From: Nannocystis punicea
Lineage (GTDB): Bacteria; Myxococcota_A; Polyangia; Nannocystales; Nannocystaceae
Length of the DNA: 64,000 bases
Reading direction: 5' to 3'
Assembly (NCBI RefSeq): GCF_026965555.1
Contig: NZ_CP114040.1
Span: 3,534,001-3,598,000, forward strand
Shown: piece after piece, positions 1 through 8,969 of the stretch
Position numbering within the stretch: the stretch's first letter is position 1
How the letters are laid out: each line of letters opens with the position of its first letter
Program-made: the position numbers and the translations under genes
Notes under the pieces: model-generated
The model's input: the letters and a program-made list of their open reading frames with translations, nothing else
The model's database searches: none
Told to the model about the DNA's origin: nothing

Positions 1-1
1 A

Positions 2-94
2 GCCAGGGCCGGTGGAGTGTCTCGTGCAAGGAGACCATGCGGCCGGAGGATCGCGGACGCCGACGCGGTCGACAACGAGAATCTGAGCGGTTAG
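2..94 (+). CDS. Possible C-terminal end of an upstream gene (partial)
   Basis: One frame is open from the left edge of the window to a TAG at 92-94. It ends in an acidic tail, DADAVDNENLSG, that looks more like protein than the Arg-rich translations of the other frames. Only about 30 residues are visible, so no family can be named. The next gene starts about 10 bases later on the same strand, which would fit an operon. This may equally be a chance open frame. Confidence 0.3.
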   Translation, partial: ARAGGVSRARRPCGRRIADADAVDNENLSG

Positions 95-103
95 GCTCGT
101 CCG

Positions 104-1225
104 GTGCCGCTCCGCGCACCGCTGCGCTCTCGGGCCCGCGGGGGCGCGGCGACGGCGATCCGCGTGGGCCCGAGGGTGCGGACGCTGGCCGCCGCGGCGG
201 CGCTGGCGGGCGCGAGCTGTTTGCCCGAGGAGCGCCCCTACTGGGTGATCGATCACACCGACGCGCTGGCGATGCGCTTCGAGGTGATCGAGCGCGGGCC
301 GTGGGGCGCGGACCCGCCGCCCGGCGGAGGCCCCGTGGTCGAGGCGATGCCCGGCGATCGCGTGCGGGCGACCCCGTTCGTGGCCGGGCCCGACGGGCCG
401 GTCGACGTGGCGGCGCTGCAGCCGCGATGGTTCGTGTGCGGCGGCTCCGGCTGTACGGGCCCGCAGCTGGTCGACCTCGCCGAGGCGCCGCCGTGCGGGG
501 CGGTCGAGCTGCCGCAGGCCGACACCTGCGCGCTCGGGTCGGGGCCGGCGCCGACGTTCGAGCTCGGGCCGCTGCGCGACGTGGTCGGCGCGGCCAGCCT
601 CGGCGTGATCGTGATGATGGTCGCGGGCACGCCCGAGGGGCCGAGCACGCGCGAGTGCCTGCGCCGCGCCGACGCGCTGGCGGACGTGACGTCGTCGCTG
701 CGCGACTGCCTGTTCTTCGTCCGCACGCTGCGGATCGGGCCGACCTGGCGCACCGTGGTGGCCGGGGCGGCGATGGGCGCGACGTCGCCGGTGGTCCCCG
801 AGGCCCTGCCGTGGCAGATCAGCCAGATCGAGCCGGACGTGGCGCCGGCGATCGCCCACTTCGCGGCGTGGGTGCCGGCGCCCGGGGGCGGCGAGTACTT
901 CCTCGAGGCCAAGTCGGGGGCGACCCTGTCCGTTCGGACAGGCGACCAGATCGCCCTGTCGCTGATCGAGGCGGCGCCGCCGCAGACCTACTACGCGGTG
1001 TCGGTCGACCAGTCGACGCTGGCGGTCTCGGTGTCGCAGATCGTCGAGGTCCGCGGGGCGGCGTGGTTCTCGACCACCCCGGCGCCGTTCGAGCTGACGG
1101 CCGGGCCCGGCTTCGAGGTCGACTGGCGCGCGCCCGAGGAGCCGGGCACGCACCACGTCTACGTGGTCCTCGCCGACGGCCGCAGCGCCACGACGGCCTG
1201 GCTGCGCGTCGAGGTCGCGCCCTGA
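104..1225 (+). CDS. Putative outer-membrane or periplasmic lipoprotein of unknown function
   Basis: The frame encodes 373 residues from a GTG at 104. An in-frame GTG at 164 would start the protein only a few residues before the hydrophobic stretch TLAAAAALAGASC, which looks like a lipoprotein signal with the acylated Cys near residue 39, so 164 is a serious alternative start. The rest is a soluble, low-Lys domain with scattered Cys pairs and no motif I recognise. The stop overlaps the start of the TonB receptor gene (TGATG). This suggests translational coupling, and the lipoprotein may be a partner of the receptor. Bases 926-941 carry one copy of the 14-base hairpin repeat inside the coding sequence. 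Confidence 0.75.
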   Translation: MPLRAPLRSRARGGAATAIRVGPRVRTLAAAAALAGASCLPEERPYWVIDHTDALAMRFEVIERGPWGADPPPGGGPVVEAMPGDRVRATPFVAGPDGPVDVAALQPRWFVCGGSGCTGPQLVDLAEAPPCGAVELPQADTCALGSGPAPTFELGPLRDVVGAASLGVIVMMVAGTPEGPSTRECLRRADALADVTSSLRDCLFFVRTLRIGPTWRTVVAGAAMGATSPVVPEALPWQISQIEPDVAPAIAHFAAWVPAPGGGEYFLEAKSGATLSVRTGDQIALSLIEAAPPQTYYAVSVDQSTLAVSVSQIVEVRGAAWFSTTPAPFELTAGPGFEVDWRAPEEPGTHHVYVVLADGRSATTAWLRVEVAP

Positions 1226-3582
1226 TGCGAGGGTGGCTCTTCGGACATGTCGCCGCGGCCATGGTCTTTGGAGCATGTCTGAAGGCGCATGCAGCTGCGC
1301 CGTCGCGGCCGCCGCCGAAGATCAGCGAGCCGTGCGCCGGGCGCGACGACTGCGGGACGCTGCGCGCGCGGGTGCGGGCGGCCGGGCTGCGCACCGCGCT
1401 GGCCGAGGTGCGGGTGGTGCTGGTCGGCGCCGGCGGCTGGACGACGGTGGTCGAGACCGACGCTGCGGGGCGCCTGGCGGTCGACCTGCCGCCGGGGAAG
1501 GTGGAGGTAGTGATCGCGGCGCCGGGCTTCGAGCGGCTGGCGGAGACGCTCGAGATCCGCAGGCGGGCGACGACGGAGCGGCAGCTGTTCCCGCGGCCGA
1601 CCGAGTGGAACCCGTACCGCACCGTGGTCCGCAACACCACGGAGAAGCGGCCCGAGGCGGGGGCCCGGTCGCTGTCGCGCGAGGAGATCGCGACCATGCC
1701 CGGCAGCCAGGGCGATCCGCTGCGGGCGCTGCAGAACATGCCCGGGGTGGCGCGCACGCCGGGCGGGCTGGGGCTCCTGGTGCTGCGCGGGGCGAGCCCG
1801 CTGCAGTCGGGGGTGTTCATCGGCGAGCACCCGGTGCCGCGGGCCTTCCACGCGCTGGCGCTGGCGAGCGTGGTGCCGGCCGACGTCATCGAGCGCCTCG
1901 ACTTCGTGCCCGGCAACTTCGACAGCCGCTACGGCAACGCGTCCGGCGGGATGGTGGTGATCGAGCCGCGCCGCGGGCGACGCGACGGGGTCCACGGGCA
2001 CATCGGCGTCGACCTGCGGGCCGCGAGCGCGCTGATCGAGGGGCCGCTCGGCAAGCGCGGGTCGTTCATCGTCGGGGCCCAGCGCGGCTACGTGGACGCC
2101 GGCCTGCGCGCGTTCATGTCGATCACCGACTCGAACGGGACGGTGCTGCCGACTTATTATGATTACCAGGCGATGGTCGACTTCCCGCTGAAGCGCGGGG
2201 CGTCGATCTCGGCCCGCGTGCTCGGGGCGGGCGACCGGATCCGCTTCCGCTTCCGCGACTACGAGAAGGAGGGCGGGTTCACCGACGCGATCGACTACCG
2301 CTCGAGCTTCCACCGCGTCGACTTCACGTACAGGCAGAAGCTCGGGGCGTGGTCGGCGATGGTGTCGCCGGCGCTGCGCTTCGACGTCGGCCGCCAGCTG
2401 ATCGAGGTGGAGCAGCGCGAGCAGTTCCGCCGCGACTACGTCGGCTCGCTGCGGGCCGAGCTGCAGCGGTCGATGTCGAAGCGGTTCGACCTGATCGTCG
2501 GCGCCGACCTGATCGTCGACCACTACCGCGCCCGCGGCCAGGTGCCCGACGGCGTCAGCTGGCCGCCGCCGGAGGAGTCGGCCCGCGGCGAGCAGACGTG
2601 GCTGGGGCTGTACGGCTCGGGGCGGCTGCGCCTCGGGTCCTTGCTGCTGGTGCCGGGGTTCCGCGCGTCGGGGTTCGCGGTCGGGTCGGAGCGGGCGTTC
2701 GCGCTCGACCCACGGCTCAACGGCCTGTGGGAGGTGAGCGACCGCTGGCGCCTGCGCTTCGGCGCGGGCCTCTACTCGCAATCACGGCTGTTGGAGTGGG
2801 GGGTCGACGCGCGCATCGTGCCGAGCTCGGGGCAGATCGGCACCAACCAGGTGGTGCTGCCGGCGTACTTCGCCAACTTCGAGCCGGCGTTCGCGGTCAT
2901 CCCGGGGCAGAACACGCTGCGCGTGATCCGGGCGCTGCAGCTGTCCGCCGGGGCGTCGCACGACCTGCCGGCGGACATGACGATCGACGCGACTGCGTTC
3001 TACCGCGACCAGGACAACGCCAACCCGCCGCTCAGCCTGGGCGGGTTCCCGACGCGCCTGACGTATGGGCGCACGGTCGGGCTCGAGCTGCTGCTGCGCA
3101 AGCCGCTGACGCGGCGGCTGTACGGCTGGCTGGCGTACACGCTGATGCACAGCCAGTTGCTGTTCGACCAACAATACGGCGACCCGGGCGGGCGGCGGCC
3201 CGGCGACTTCGATCAGCGGCACAACCTGACGATCGTGGCCTCGATCAAGCTCGGGCGCGGCTGGCAGATCGGCGGCCGCTTCCGCCTGGTGTCGGGCCAG
3301 CCGTACACGCCGGTGGTCGGCTCGATCGAGTACGAGGGCGGGTACCTGCCGATCCGCGGGCTGCAGAACTCGGCCCGCTTCCCGCCCTTCCACCAGCTCG
3401 ACCTCCGCGTCGACCGGCGGTGGATCTACAAGCGCGTCAGCTTCCTCGCGTACCTCGACGTGCTCAATGTGTACAACCATCAGAACATCGAGATGTACGT
3501 GTACAGCTATGATTTCCGCGACACCGTCGGAGGCTTCGGCCTGCCGATCTTCCCGTCGCTGGGGCTGCGGCTCGATTATTGA
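1225..3582 (+). CDS. TonB-dependent outer-membrane receptor
   Basis: This 785-residue protein should be an outer-membrane beta barrel that imports a substrate using TonB energy. The order is a signal peptide of about 23 residues, a carboxypeptidase-regulatory-like beta-sandwich (about residues 45-110), a plug domain (about 145-250, with the RGASPLQSGVFIGEHPVP stretch and the plug-end pattern GNASGGMVVIEP), and a long barrel ending in an aromatic-rich strand (SLGLRLDY). I chose the ATG at 1225 because it overlaps the stop of the lipoprotein gene and is followed directly by a signal peptide. The open frame upstream of 1225 is an Arg-rich shadow. The signal-peptide codons coincide with a four-unit array of the 14-base repeat (1242-1295). 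The substrate cannot be predicted. Confidence 0.88.
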   Translation: MRGWLFGHVAAAMVFGACLKAHAAAPSRPPPKISEPCAGRDDCGTLRARVRAAGLRTALAEVRVVLVGAGGWTTVVETDAAGRLAVDLPPGKVEVVIAAPGFERLAETLEIRRRATTERQLFPRPTEWNPYRTVVRNTTEKRPEAGARSLSREEIATMPGSQGDPLRALQNMPGVARTPGGLGLLVLRGASPLQSGVFIGEHPVPRAFHALALASVVPADVIERLDFVPGNFDSRYGNASGGMVVIEPRRGRRDGVHGHIGVDLRAASALIEGPLGKRGSFIVGAQRGYVDAGLRAFMSITDSNGTVLPTYYDYQAMVDFPLKRGASISARVLGAGDRIRFRFRDYEKEGGFTDAIDYRSSFHRVDFTYRQKLGAWSAMVSPALRFDVGRQLIEVEQREQFRRDYVGSLRAELQRSMSKRFDLIVGADLIVDHYRARGQVPDGVSWPPPEESARGEQTWLGLYGSGRLRLGSLLLVPGFRASGFAVGSERAFALDPRLNGLWEVSDRWRLRFGAGLYSQSRLLEWGVDARIVPSSGQIGTNQVVLPAYFANFEPAFAVIPGQNTLRVIRALQLSAGASHDLPADMTIDATAFYRDQDNANPPLSLGGFPTRLTYGRTVGLELLLRKPLTRRLYGWLAYTLMHSQLLFDQQYGDPGGRRPGDFDQRHNLTIVASIKLGRGWQIGGRFRLVSGQPYTPVVGSIEYEGGYLPIRGLQNSARFPPFHQLDLRVDRRWIYKRVSFLAYLDVLNVYNHQNIEMYVYSYDFRDTVGGFGLPIFPSLGLRLDY
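1242..1295. repeat. 14-base-period CATG repeat array inside a signal-peptide coding region
   Basis: CATG cores fall at 1246, 1260, 1274 and 1288, exactly 14 bases apart, with partly complementary TCC/GGA-like flanks between them. The array encodes most of the TonB receptor's signal peptide (roughly GHVAAAMVFGACLKAHA). Three units make 42 bases, so the reading frame is kept. Confidence 0.75.
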
Positions 3583-3588
3583 CACCCG

Positions 3589-4239
3589 TCAATGGCGGGG
3601 GGCCAGCGCCCGCAGGCGCTGCTGCGCGTCGGCGTAGCGGGCGAGGTCGTCCGGGCCGGGGGATTCGTCGTCGGGGCCGCGGATCAGCGCGAACAGGGCC
3701 GGGTGGTCGGTGAGCTGGCGCCGGCTCGCGCGCCAGCGGTGCAGCAGCGATTCGCAGGCGTGATAGCGGACGAGATAGTGCGGGTCGGCGACTGCGGCGA
3801 GGAGCGCGGCCTCGGCGGCCTCGCCGGCGAAGTCGCGCAGGCCGATGGCGGCGTCGATCCGCGGGGACCACGACTGTCCTTTGGACCAGGTCGTGCCGAG
3901 CACGGCCAGGAGGTGCTCGGCGAGCCGCGGGTCGGGGGTGATGCGGTGGAGGATCCGGGCGAACCGCACGCGGGTGGCCGGCGGGAGATATGGGTCGTCG
4001 GCGTCGAGGCGGGCCCGCATGGCGGCGATCGTCGGCGCGTCGCCCATGGCCGCCAGCGCCTCGCTGGCGTGGTCGTCACCGAGCGAGCGGCCGAGCCGCA
4101 GCATGGCGAGGGCCCGGGCGCGCGCCTGTCCTTTGAGCCTGGTGACCGCGCCGACGTCGAGCCCCTCGTGCCAGATGTGATAGCCGGAGCCGAAGGTCTC
4201 CTCTTTCCAGCGGCTCCACGTCGCGGCGAGGTCGTTCAT
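3589..4239 (-). CDS. HEAT-repeat-like protein of unknown function
   Basis: The gene encodes 216 residues from an ATG at 4239 (MNDLAATWSRW). An in-frame ATG at 4263 would add eight residues and would bring the start to within 13 bases of the next upstream gene's stop. The sequence is alpha-helical, with Ala/Leu-rich helix pairs such as AAEAALLAAVADPHYLVRYHACESLLHRW. This resembles HEAT repeats, which act as protein-protein scaffolds. No catalytic motif is visible. It is convergent with the TonB receptor gene, with six bases between their stops. Two copies of the 14-base repeat lie inside the gene (about 3873 and 4125). Confidence 0.7.
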   Translation of the reverse strand: MNDLAATWSRWKEETFGSGYHIWHEGLDVGAVTRLKGQARARALAMLRLGRSLGDDHASEALAAMGDAPTIAAMRARLDADDPYLPPATRVRFARILHRITPDPRLAEHLLAVLGTTWSKGQSWSPRIDAAIGLRDFAGEAAEAALLAAVADPHYLVRYHACESLLHRWRASRRQLTDHPALFALIRGPDDESPGPDDLARYADAQQRLRALAPRH

Positions 4240-4276
4240 GAGGGGGCTTATCAGGGGCAGCATAGATCGTCCGTGG

Positions 4277-5920
4277 TCAGGGGAGGAAGCGGCCGGCGTA
4301 CACGTCGAGCAGGCCGGCCGAGACGAGCTGCAGCGGGTCGTGGGTGAGCTCGAGGTCGAACGCGCCGGCGACCGCGATCTCGCCGGCTGGCCCAACGCCG
4401 AGGCCGGGGCCCGCGGGCGCGAGGATGCCGGCGAGGTGGCGGCCCCACACGAAGTTGCCGTCGCTGGTGAGCTTGACGAGCAGGGCGCCGGGGGCGTCGC
4501 CGGGCGGTCCGCCGCCGAGGTCGATCGGCTGATCGCCGACGGGCAAGTAGGCGACGACGCGGCCGGTGGCGTCGACGGCGACGCCCGGGGGTTCGGCGCC
4601 GAGGACGAAGCCGGTGCGGGCCCAGCGGAGGCCGCCCTTGGCGTCGAACGAGGCGACGTAGCCGCCGAGCTTGCCTTTGCCCGGATCGGGCACGGCGCCC
4701 TCGCCGAAGTCGAGGCCGCCGCCGTGGACGCCGGCGACGACGAAGGTGCCGTCGGGCGCGGCCGCGAGGGCGCGCACGCGATCGTCCTCGGGGCCGCCGA
4801 GCTGGGTGCCCCACTGCGGGACGCCCTCGACGTCGAGGCCGGCGATGAAGCCGTCGAGGCCCTGACCGAGCAGGTTGATGTTGGCGATCTGCAGGCCGGT
4901 CTCGAGCTCGCCGCCGACGAATACCGCGCCCGCGGGCGCGACGGTGACCGCGAGCGCGACCTGGTCGCCGCTCGAGTGCGGCAACCAGCTCCACGCGGGG
5001 CCGGCGACGGGGTCGAGGCCGACGGCGAACAGGTCGCGCGCGCTGCCGATCGTCTTGTCGCCGGCGATCAGGATGTCGCCGTCGTAGCGGCCGACGACCA
5101 CGAGGTCGTCGGTGGGCGTGAGCGCGACGTCGAGGGCCGCGACGTCGTCGCCGCCGAACACGTGGAGGGTCGAGGCGGTGCCGCTCGCGTCGACGACGGC
5201 GACGAAGCCCGGGTTCTGGCCGACGCCGTCGACCTGGTGCGGGTCGAACAGCAGCTGGCCGGCGAAGTGGCCGGCGACGGCGATCCGATCGTCGGACAGG
5301 GCGACCACGGCGGTGGCCGACTGCAGGCCCGCGCCGGAGAGCTGGCGGATCCACACCTGCTCGCCCGCGGGGTCGAGGCGCAGGATGAACGCGTCGCCCT
5401 CGGTCGGCTCGGTGGTGGCGGTGATCACGTCCGGGGCGGTGCCGAGCTCGCCGGCGAAGTTGCCGACGACGACCACGCTGCCGTCGGACAGCACCGCGAC
5501 GTCGGCGGCTCGCTGGATCGCCGCGTCGCCGCTGCGGCGCAGCCACTCGAGCTTGCCGGAGCACTCGACGCCGCCGAGGCATTCGTCCTCGGTATCGGGG
5601 CAGTCGCCGCCGCACGTGTCCTCGCTGTCGCTTTCGGCCGAGGTGGTCGAGGTCGTGCCCCCCGGGTCGGTGAGCCCCTCCGTCGGCTCGACCGGGTCGT
5701 CGGTCGGATCGAGGCCGGTGGTGCCCGCGGGCCCGCCCGTGGTCCCGGGGCCGCCGCTCGTGGGAGCGCCGGGGCTGCCAGTGTCGCCGCTCGAACCGCT
5801 GGTGGGTTCGTCGTCGTCGTCGACCGTCGGCGTCGGATCGCCCTCCGAGAGGGCGAACAGGGGGTTGGGCCTGGTGCACGAGAATGAGGCGGCGACCAGC
5901 AAGACGACGCGACGCGACAT
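4277..5920 (-). CDS. Surface lipoprotein with a beta-propeller-type repeat domain
   Basis: The start at 5920 gives 547 residues and a short signal, MSRRVVLLVAASFSC, with a lipobox-like Cys at position 15. The upstream extension of the frame looks non-coding. A Pro/Thr/Ser/Gly/Asp linker follows (about residues 25-110), then a Cys-rich patch (DTCGGDCPDTEDECLGGVEC). The remainder consists of about eight repeats of the type AVLSDGSVVVVGNFAG and LDPAGEQVWIRQL, typical of bacterial SBBP or PQQ-like beta propellers. Such proteins are usually exposed on the cell surface in myxobacteria. The ligand is unknown. Confidence 0.78.
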   Translation of the reverse strand: MSRRVVLLVAASFSCTRPNPLFALSEGDPTPTVDDDDEPTSGSSGDTGSPGAPTSGGPGTTGGPAGTTGLDPTDDPVEPTEGLTDPGGTTSTTSAESDSEDTCGGDCPDTEDECLGGVECSGKLEWLRRSGDAAIQRAADVAVLSDGSVVVVGNFAGELGTAPDVITATTEPTEGDAFILRLDPAGEQVWIRQLSGAGLQSATAVVALSDDRIAVAGHFAGQLLFDPHQVDGVGQNPGFVAVVDASGTASTLHVFGGDDVAALDVALTPTDDLVVVGRYDGDILIAGDKTIGSARDLFAVGLDPVAGPAWSWLPHSSGDQVALAVTVAPAGAVFVGGELETGLQIANINLLGQGLDGFIAGLDVEGVPQWGTQLGGPEDDRVRALAAAPDGTFVVAGVHGGGLDFGEGAVPDPGKGKLGGYVASFDAKGGLRWARTGFVLGAEPPGVAVDATGRVVAYLPVGDQPIDLGGGPPGDAPGALLVKLTSDGNFVWGRHLAGILAPAGPGLGVGPAGEIAVAGAFDLELTHDPLQLVSAGLLDVYAGRFLP

Positions 5921-6157
5921 GCAACCGAAGATACGGACGAACCACCGGGCGGCGAATGGCGGGTCGCGGCGGCGAGGCAACGGACGGGCGGACAAGCTGC
6001 CTGCGACCGGGCTCGCCGCGATCTCGAAGGTGTCCTTCGGGACATCCGAGGCCGGCGGGGCGTCCGCGCCGCGGGGGAAGCGCCTGCGACGGACGGCGTC
6101 GGACGGCGCCAATTCTGCGATCCGGATCACACGATCGGCGACGGCGAGTCTGCGGAT

Positions 6158-6331
6158 TCATCCCGGCGTCGGCCGCAGGCGAGAGCCTCGACGCGGCTCG
6201 ATCGCCGCGATGAAGTGCACCATGTTCTGCTTCGCTTCGCGCCCTGCTTCGTCCGGTGCGCGCTCGAGCGCCGTCTCGAGGTCTCCCTCGGTCGTCTCGA
6301 AGTCGGCGCTGCGCGAGGACCGTCCCGTCAT
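6158..6331 (-). CDS. Possible small protein, 57 residues
   Basis: A short frame from an ATG at 6331 encodes an amphipathic, acidic peptide containing TTEGDLETALERAPDEAG and KQNMVHFIAAIEP. This is less Arg/Pro-rich than the non-coding shadows nearby and looks like a helical protein. The open frame continues upstream without a good start, passing through QEQLQRELATARAKL, so the true start may be further up, overlapping the end of the membrane protein gene at 6403. No family is recognised. Confidence 0.4.
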   Translation of the reverse strand: MTGRSSRSADFETTEGDLETALERAPDEAGREAKQNMVHFIAAIEPRRGSRLRPTPG

Positions 6332-6402
6332 GGGCGCCGCAAGCTTCGCGCGCGCCGTCGCCAATTCGCGCTGGAGCTGCTCCTGCGCGGTCGACCTCGG
6401 CG

Positions 6403-6981
6403 CTACTCGCTCGGGCGCTCGCGCGGGGTGGTGGCGGCCAGCAGGAACGCGGCGGCGAGGGCGACGTGAATGGCGGGACCGAACGGGCGCTGGCCGAAGG
6501 TCTGGAAGTGCAGCCAGAGTGTGACGCCGGTCAAGACGACGCCGCCCCAGCGGGTCAGCCAGCGCGGGCCGAGCGGGCGGTCGGCGGCGTCGGCCTCGGC
6601 CTTGGCGTAGAGGTAATAGACGCAGGAGACGGCGGTGAAGCCGAGGTACGACAGCCGCAGCGGGACGCCGGGGGCGTGCACGATCGCCAGGGCGTGCAGC
6701 ACCAATACCGCGTGGGTGAGCGAGAGCGGGACCTGGATCACCTGCGCGGCCCACACGCGATCGTGCAGCACGCTGGCGACCGCGACCGCGAGGCCGAACA
6801 GGAACGGCGCGCCGAAGGTGAACAGGCCGAACAGGGCGCCGATCGGGTCGCGCGCGCCGATCGCCAGCAGCCAGTCGAGGACGCTGGCGTCGCCGACGAT
6901 GGGCAGGGCGATGGCGGCGAACAGGGTGAGGCCGAGGGCGGCGCTGTGGCGCGGGAGGACGGGCGAGCCGGGATCGACCAT
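6403..6981 (-). CDS. Integral membrane protein of unknown function
   Basis: The gene encodes 192 residues with five or six hydrophobic segments. These lie at about residues 14-32, 45-70, 78-100, 110-126, 145-162 and 167-185, separated by short charged loops. I see no conserved catalytic residues. The gene stands alone on the minus strand, downstream of cysNC, with about 75 bases between them that hold a three-unit 14-base repeat. The function is unknown. Confidence 0.72.
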   Translation of the reverse strand: MVDPGSPVLPRHSAALGLTLFAAIALPIVGDASVLDWLLAIGARDPIGALFGLFTFGAPFLFGLAVAVASVLHDRVWAAQVIQVPLSLTHAVLVLHALAIVHAPGVPLRLSYLGFTAVSCVYYLYAKAEADAADRPLGPRWLTRWGGVVLTGVTLWLHFQTFGQRPFGPAIHVALAAAFLLAATTPRERPSE

Positions 6982-7013
6982 GCTCTCAGGATAGCAGGAT
7001 CGCCGAGGTGCGG

Positions 7014-7052
7014 CGAGCCTGTCCGTTGGGGCAGGTCACAAGGGACAGGCGA
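7014..7052. repeat. 14-base-period repeat array, three units
   Basis: Cores fall at 7018 (CCTG), 7032 (CAGG) and 7046 (CAGG), 14 bases apart, with GTCC and GGGAC flanks. The array lies directly downstream of the cysNC stop (7056, minus strand), a position where it could act as a transcription terminator or mRNA 3' end hairpin. Confidence 0.7.
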
Positions 7053-7055
7053 CGG

Positions 7056-8969
7056 TCAGCCGAGGACGCCGCGCTCGCGCAGCAGCGCTTCCAACTTGGC
7101 GAGGCAAGCTTCGACGTCCAGCTCGTGGGTCGGCAGGACCAGGTCGGGGGCGACGGGGGCCTCGTAGGCGGCGCTGACCCCCGGGAAGGCCTTGAGCTCG
7201 CCGGCGTCGGCGCGGGCGTACATGCCGGTGCGGTCGCGCGCGCGGCAGACGTCGAGCGGGGCGGAGAGGTGGACCTCGAGCACGCGGCTCTCGCCGATGA
7301 CCTGCCTGGCCCGGGCGCGCACGGCCTCGTGCGGGGCGACGAAGGCGCAGACGCAGATCAGACCGGACTCGTTGAACAGGCGGGCGACCTCGGCGGAGCG
7401 GCGGAGGTTCTCGCTGCGGTCGTCGGCGGTGTAGCCGAGGTCGCGGGCGAGGCCGCGGCGCATGGCGGGGCCGTAGAGGACGGTGACCGCCCGGCCGGCG
7501 GCGAACAGCCGCTGCTCGAGGGCGTAGGCGAGGGTGGCCTTGCCGGAGCCGGGCAGGCCGGTGAGGAGGAGGGTGACTGCGCGCTGGCCGAAGCGCTCCT
7601 CGCGGGCGTCGCGGGTGATGGCGCTGCGGCGGTCGCGGCCGCCCTCGTCGACGCCGTCGGCCTGCCACGGGTCGCCGGCGCCGCTGCGGTCGCCGCGGTC
7701 GCACAGCATGCCGGCGCCGACGGTGCCGTTGGTGGTGCGATCGATGATGATGAAGCCGCCGGTGGCCTGGTTGACCGCGTACGGGTCGAAGTTGATCGGC
7801 CGGTGCAGGGCGAGGGCGCAGCGGCCGATCTCGTTCATCGCCAGGCTGTCGGCCGGCCGCCGCTCGAGGGTGGAGATGTCGACGCGGTGCAGCACGGCCT
7901 CGAGCTCGCCGGGGACGGTGCGGGTGTTGTGCTTGATCAGGTAGGTGCGCCCGGGCACCAGCGGCCGCTCGTCCATCCACACGACCATGGCCTCGACCTC
8001 GCTGGCCTGCTGCGGCTCGCCGCCGGGGCGGACGATGACGTCGCCGCGGCTGACGTCGACCTCGTCGGCGAGGACGACCGTGACGGCCATCGGCGCGTAC
8101 GCCTCCTCGAGGTCGCCGTCGAAGGTGACGAGCCGCTTGACGGTGGAGCGGGCCCGCGACGGCAGGACGACGACCTCGTCGCCGACGCGCAGGACGCCGG
8201 AGGCGAGCGAGCCGGCGAATCCGCGGAAGTCGTGGCTGGGCCGCAGGACCAGCTGGACCGGGAGGCGCAGGTCGCGGAGGTTGCGGTCGCTGGCGATGTG
8301 CACCGTCTCGAGGTGGGCGAGCAGCGGCGGGCCCTGGTACCACGGCATGCGCGCGCCGGCCTCGACGACGTTGTCGCCGTCGCGGGCGGAGATCGGGATG
8401 AAGGTGATGTCGTGGATCTGCAGGCCGGCGGCGAAGTCGGTGTAGGCGCGCCGGATGTCCTCGAAGACAGCCTCGTCGAAGCCGACGAGGTCCATCTTGT
8501 TGACGGCGACGACCAGGTGCTTGATGCCGAGGAGGCTGCAGATGAAGCTGTGCCGCCGCGTCTGCGGCATGACGCCGTGGCGGGCGTCGATCAGGATGAT
8601 GGCGAGCTGGCAGGTGCTGGCCCCGGTCGCCATGTTGCGGGTGTACTGCTCGTGCCCGGGGCAGTCGGCGATGATGAACTTGCGCCGGTCGGTGCTGAAG
8701 TAGCGGTAGGCGACGTCGATGGTGATGCCCTGCTCGCGCTCGGCCCTGAGGCCGTCGGTGAGCAGCGCCAGGTCGAGCTCGCCGCCGGTGGTCCCCTGGC
8801 GCACGCTGTCGCGCCGGATCGCCGCCAGCTGGTCCTCGTAGATCGCCCGCGTGTCGTGCATCAGCCGGCCGATCAGGGTCGACTTGCCGTCGTCGACGCT
8901 GCCGCAGGTCAAGAGACGCAGGAGCTCCTTCTGCTGGTGGCGCTCGAGATAGGCTAAAATGTCGGTCAT
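7056..8969 (-). CDS. cysNC: Bifunctional sulfate adenylyltransferase GTPase subunit / adenylylsulfate kinase
   Basis: This 637-residue fusion should activate sulfate. The N-terminal CysN GTPase drives ATP sulfurylase (with CysD) to make APS, and the C-terminal CysC kinase phosphorylates APS to PAPS. The GTPase motifs are GSVDDGKST (23-31), DCPGHEQYT (102-110) and NKMD (157-160), followed by the beta-barrel domains. The kinase domain begins near residue 465 with P-loop GLPGSGKAT (471-479), where Ala replaces the usual Ser of GKST, and keeps the family's DRSENLRR stretch. It starts from an ATG at 8969. Its partner cysD lies 3.9 kb upstream on the same strand, separated by five other genes or remnants, so the usual cysDN operon is split here. 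Confidence 0.93.
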   Translation of the reverse strand: MTDILAYLERHQQKELLRLLTCGSVDDGKSTLIGRLMHDTRAIYEDQLAAIRRDSVRQGTTGGELDLALLTDGLRAEREQGITIDVAYRYFSTDRRKFIIADCPGHEQYTRNMATGASTCQLAIILIDARHGVMPQTRRHSFICSLLGIKHLVVAVNKMDLVGFDEAVFEDIRRAYTDFAAGLQIHDITFIPISARDGDNVVEAGARMPWYQGPPLLAHLETVHIASDRNLRDLRLPVQLVLRPSHDFRGFAGSLASGVLRVGDEVVVLPSRARSTVKRLVTFDGDLEEAYAPMAVTVVLADEVDVSRGDVIVRPGGEPQQASEVEAMVVWMDERPLVPGRTYLIKHNTRTVPGELEAVLHRVDISTLERRPADSLAMNEIGRCALALHRPINFDPYAVNQATGGFIIIDRTTNGTVGAGMLCDRGDRSGAGDPWQADGVDEGGRDRRSAITRDAREERFGQRAVTLLLTGLPGSGKATLAYALEQRLFAAGRAVTVLYGPAMRRGLARDLGYTADDRSENLRRSAEVARLFNESGLICVCAFVAPHEAVRARARQVIGESRVLEVHLSAPLDVCRARDRTGMYARADAGELKAFPGVSAAYEAPVAPDLVLPTHELDVEACLAKLEALLRERGVLG

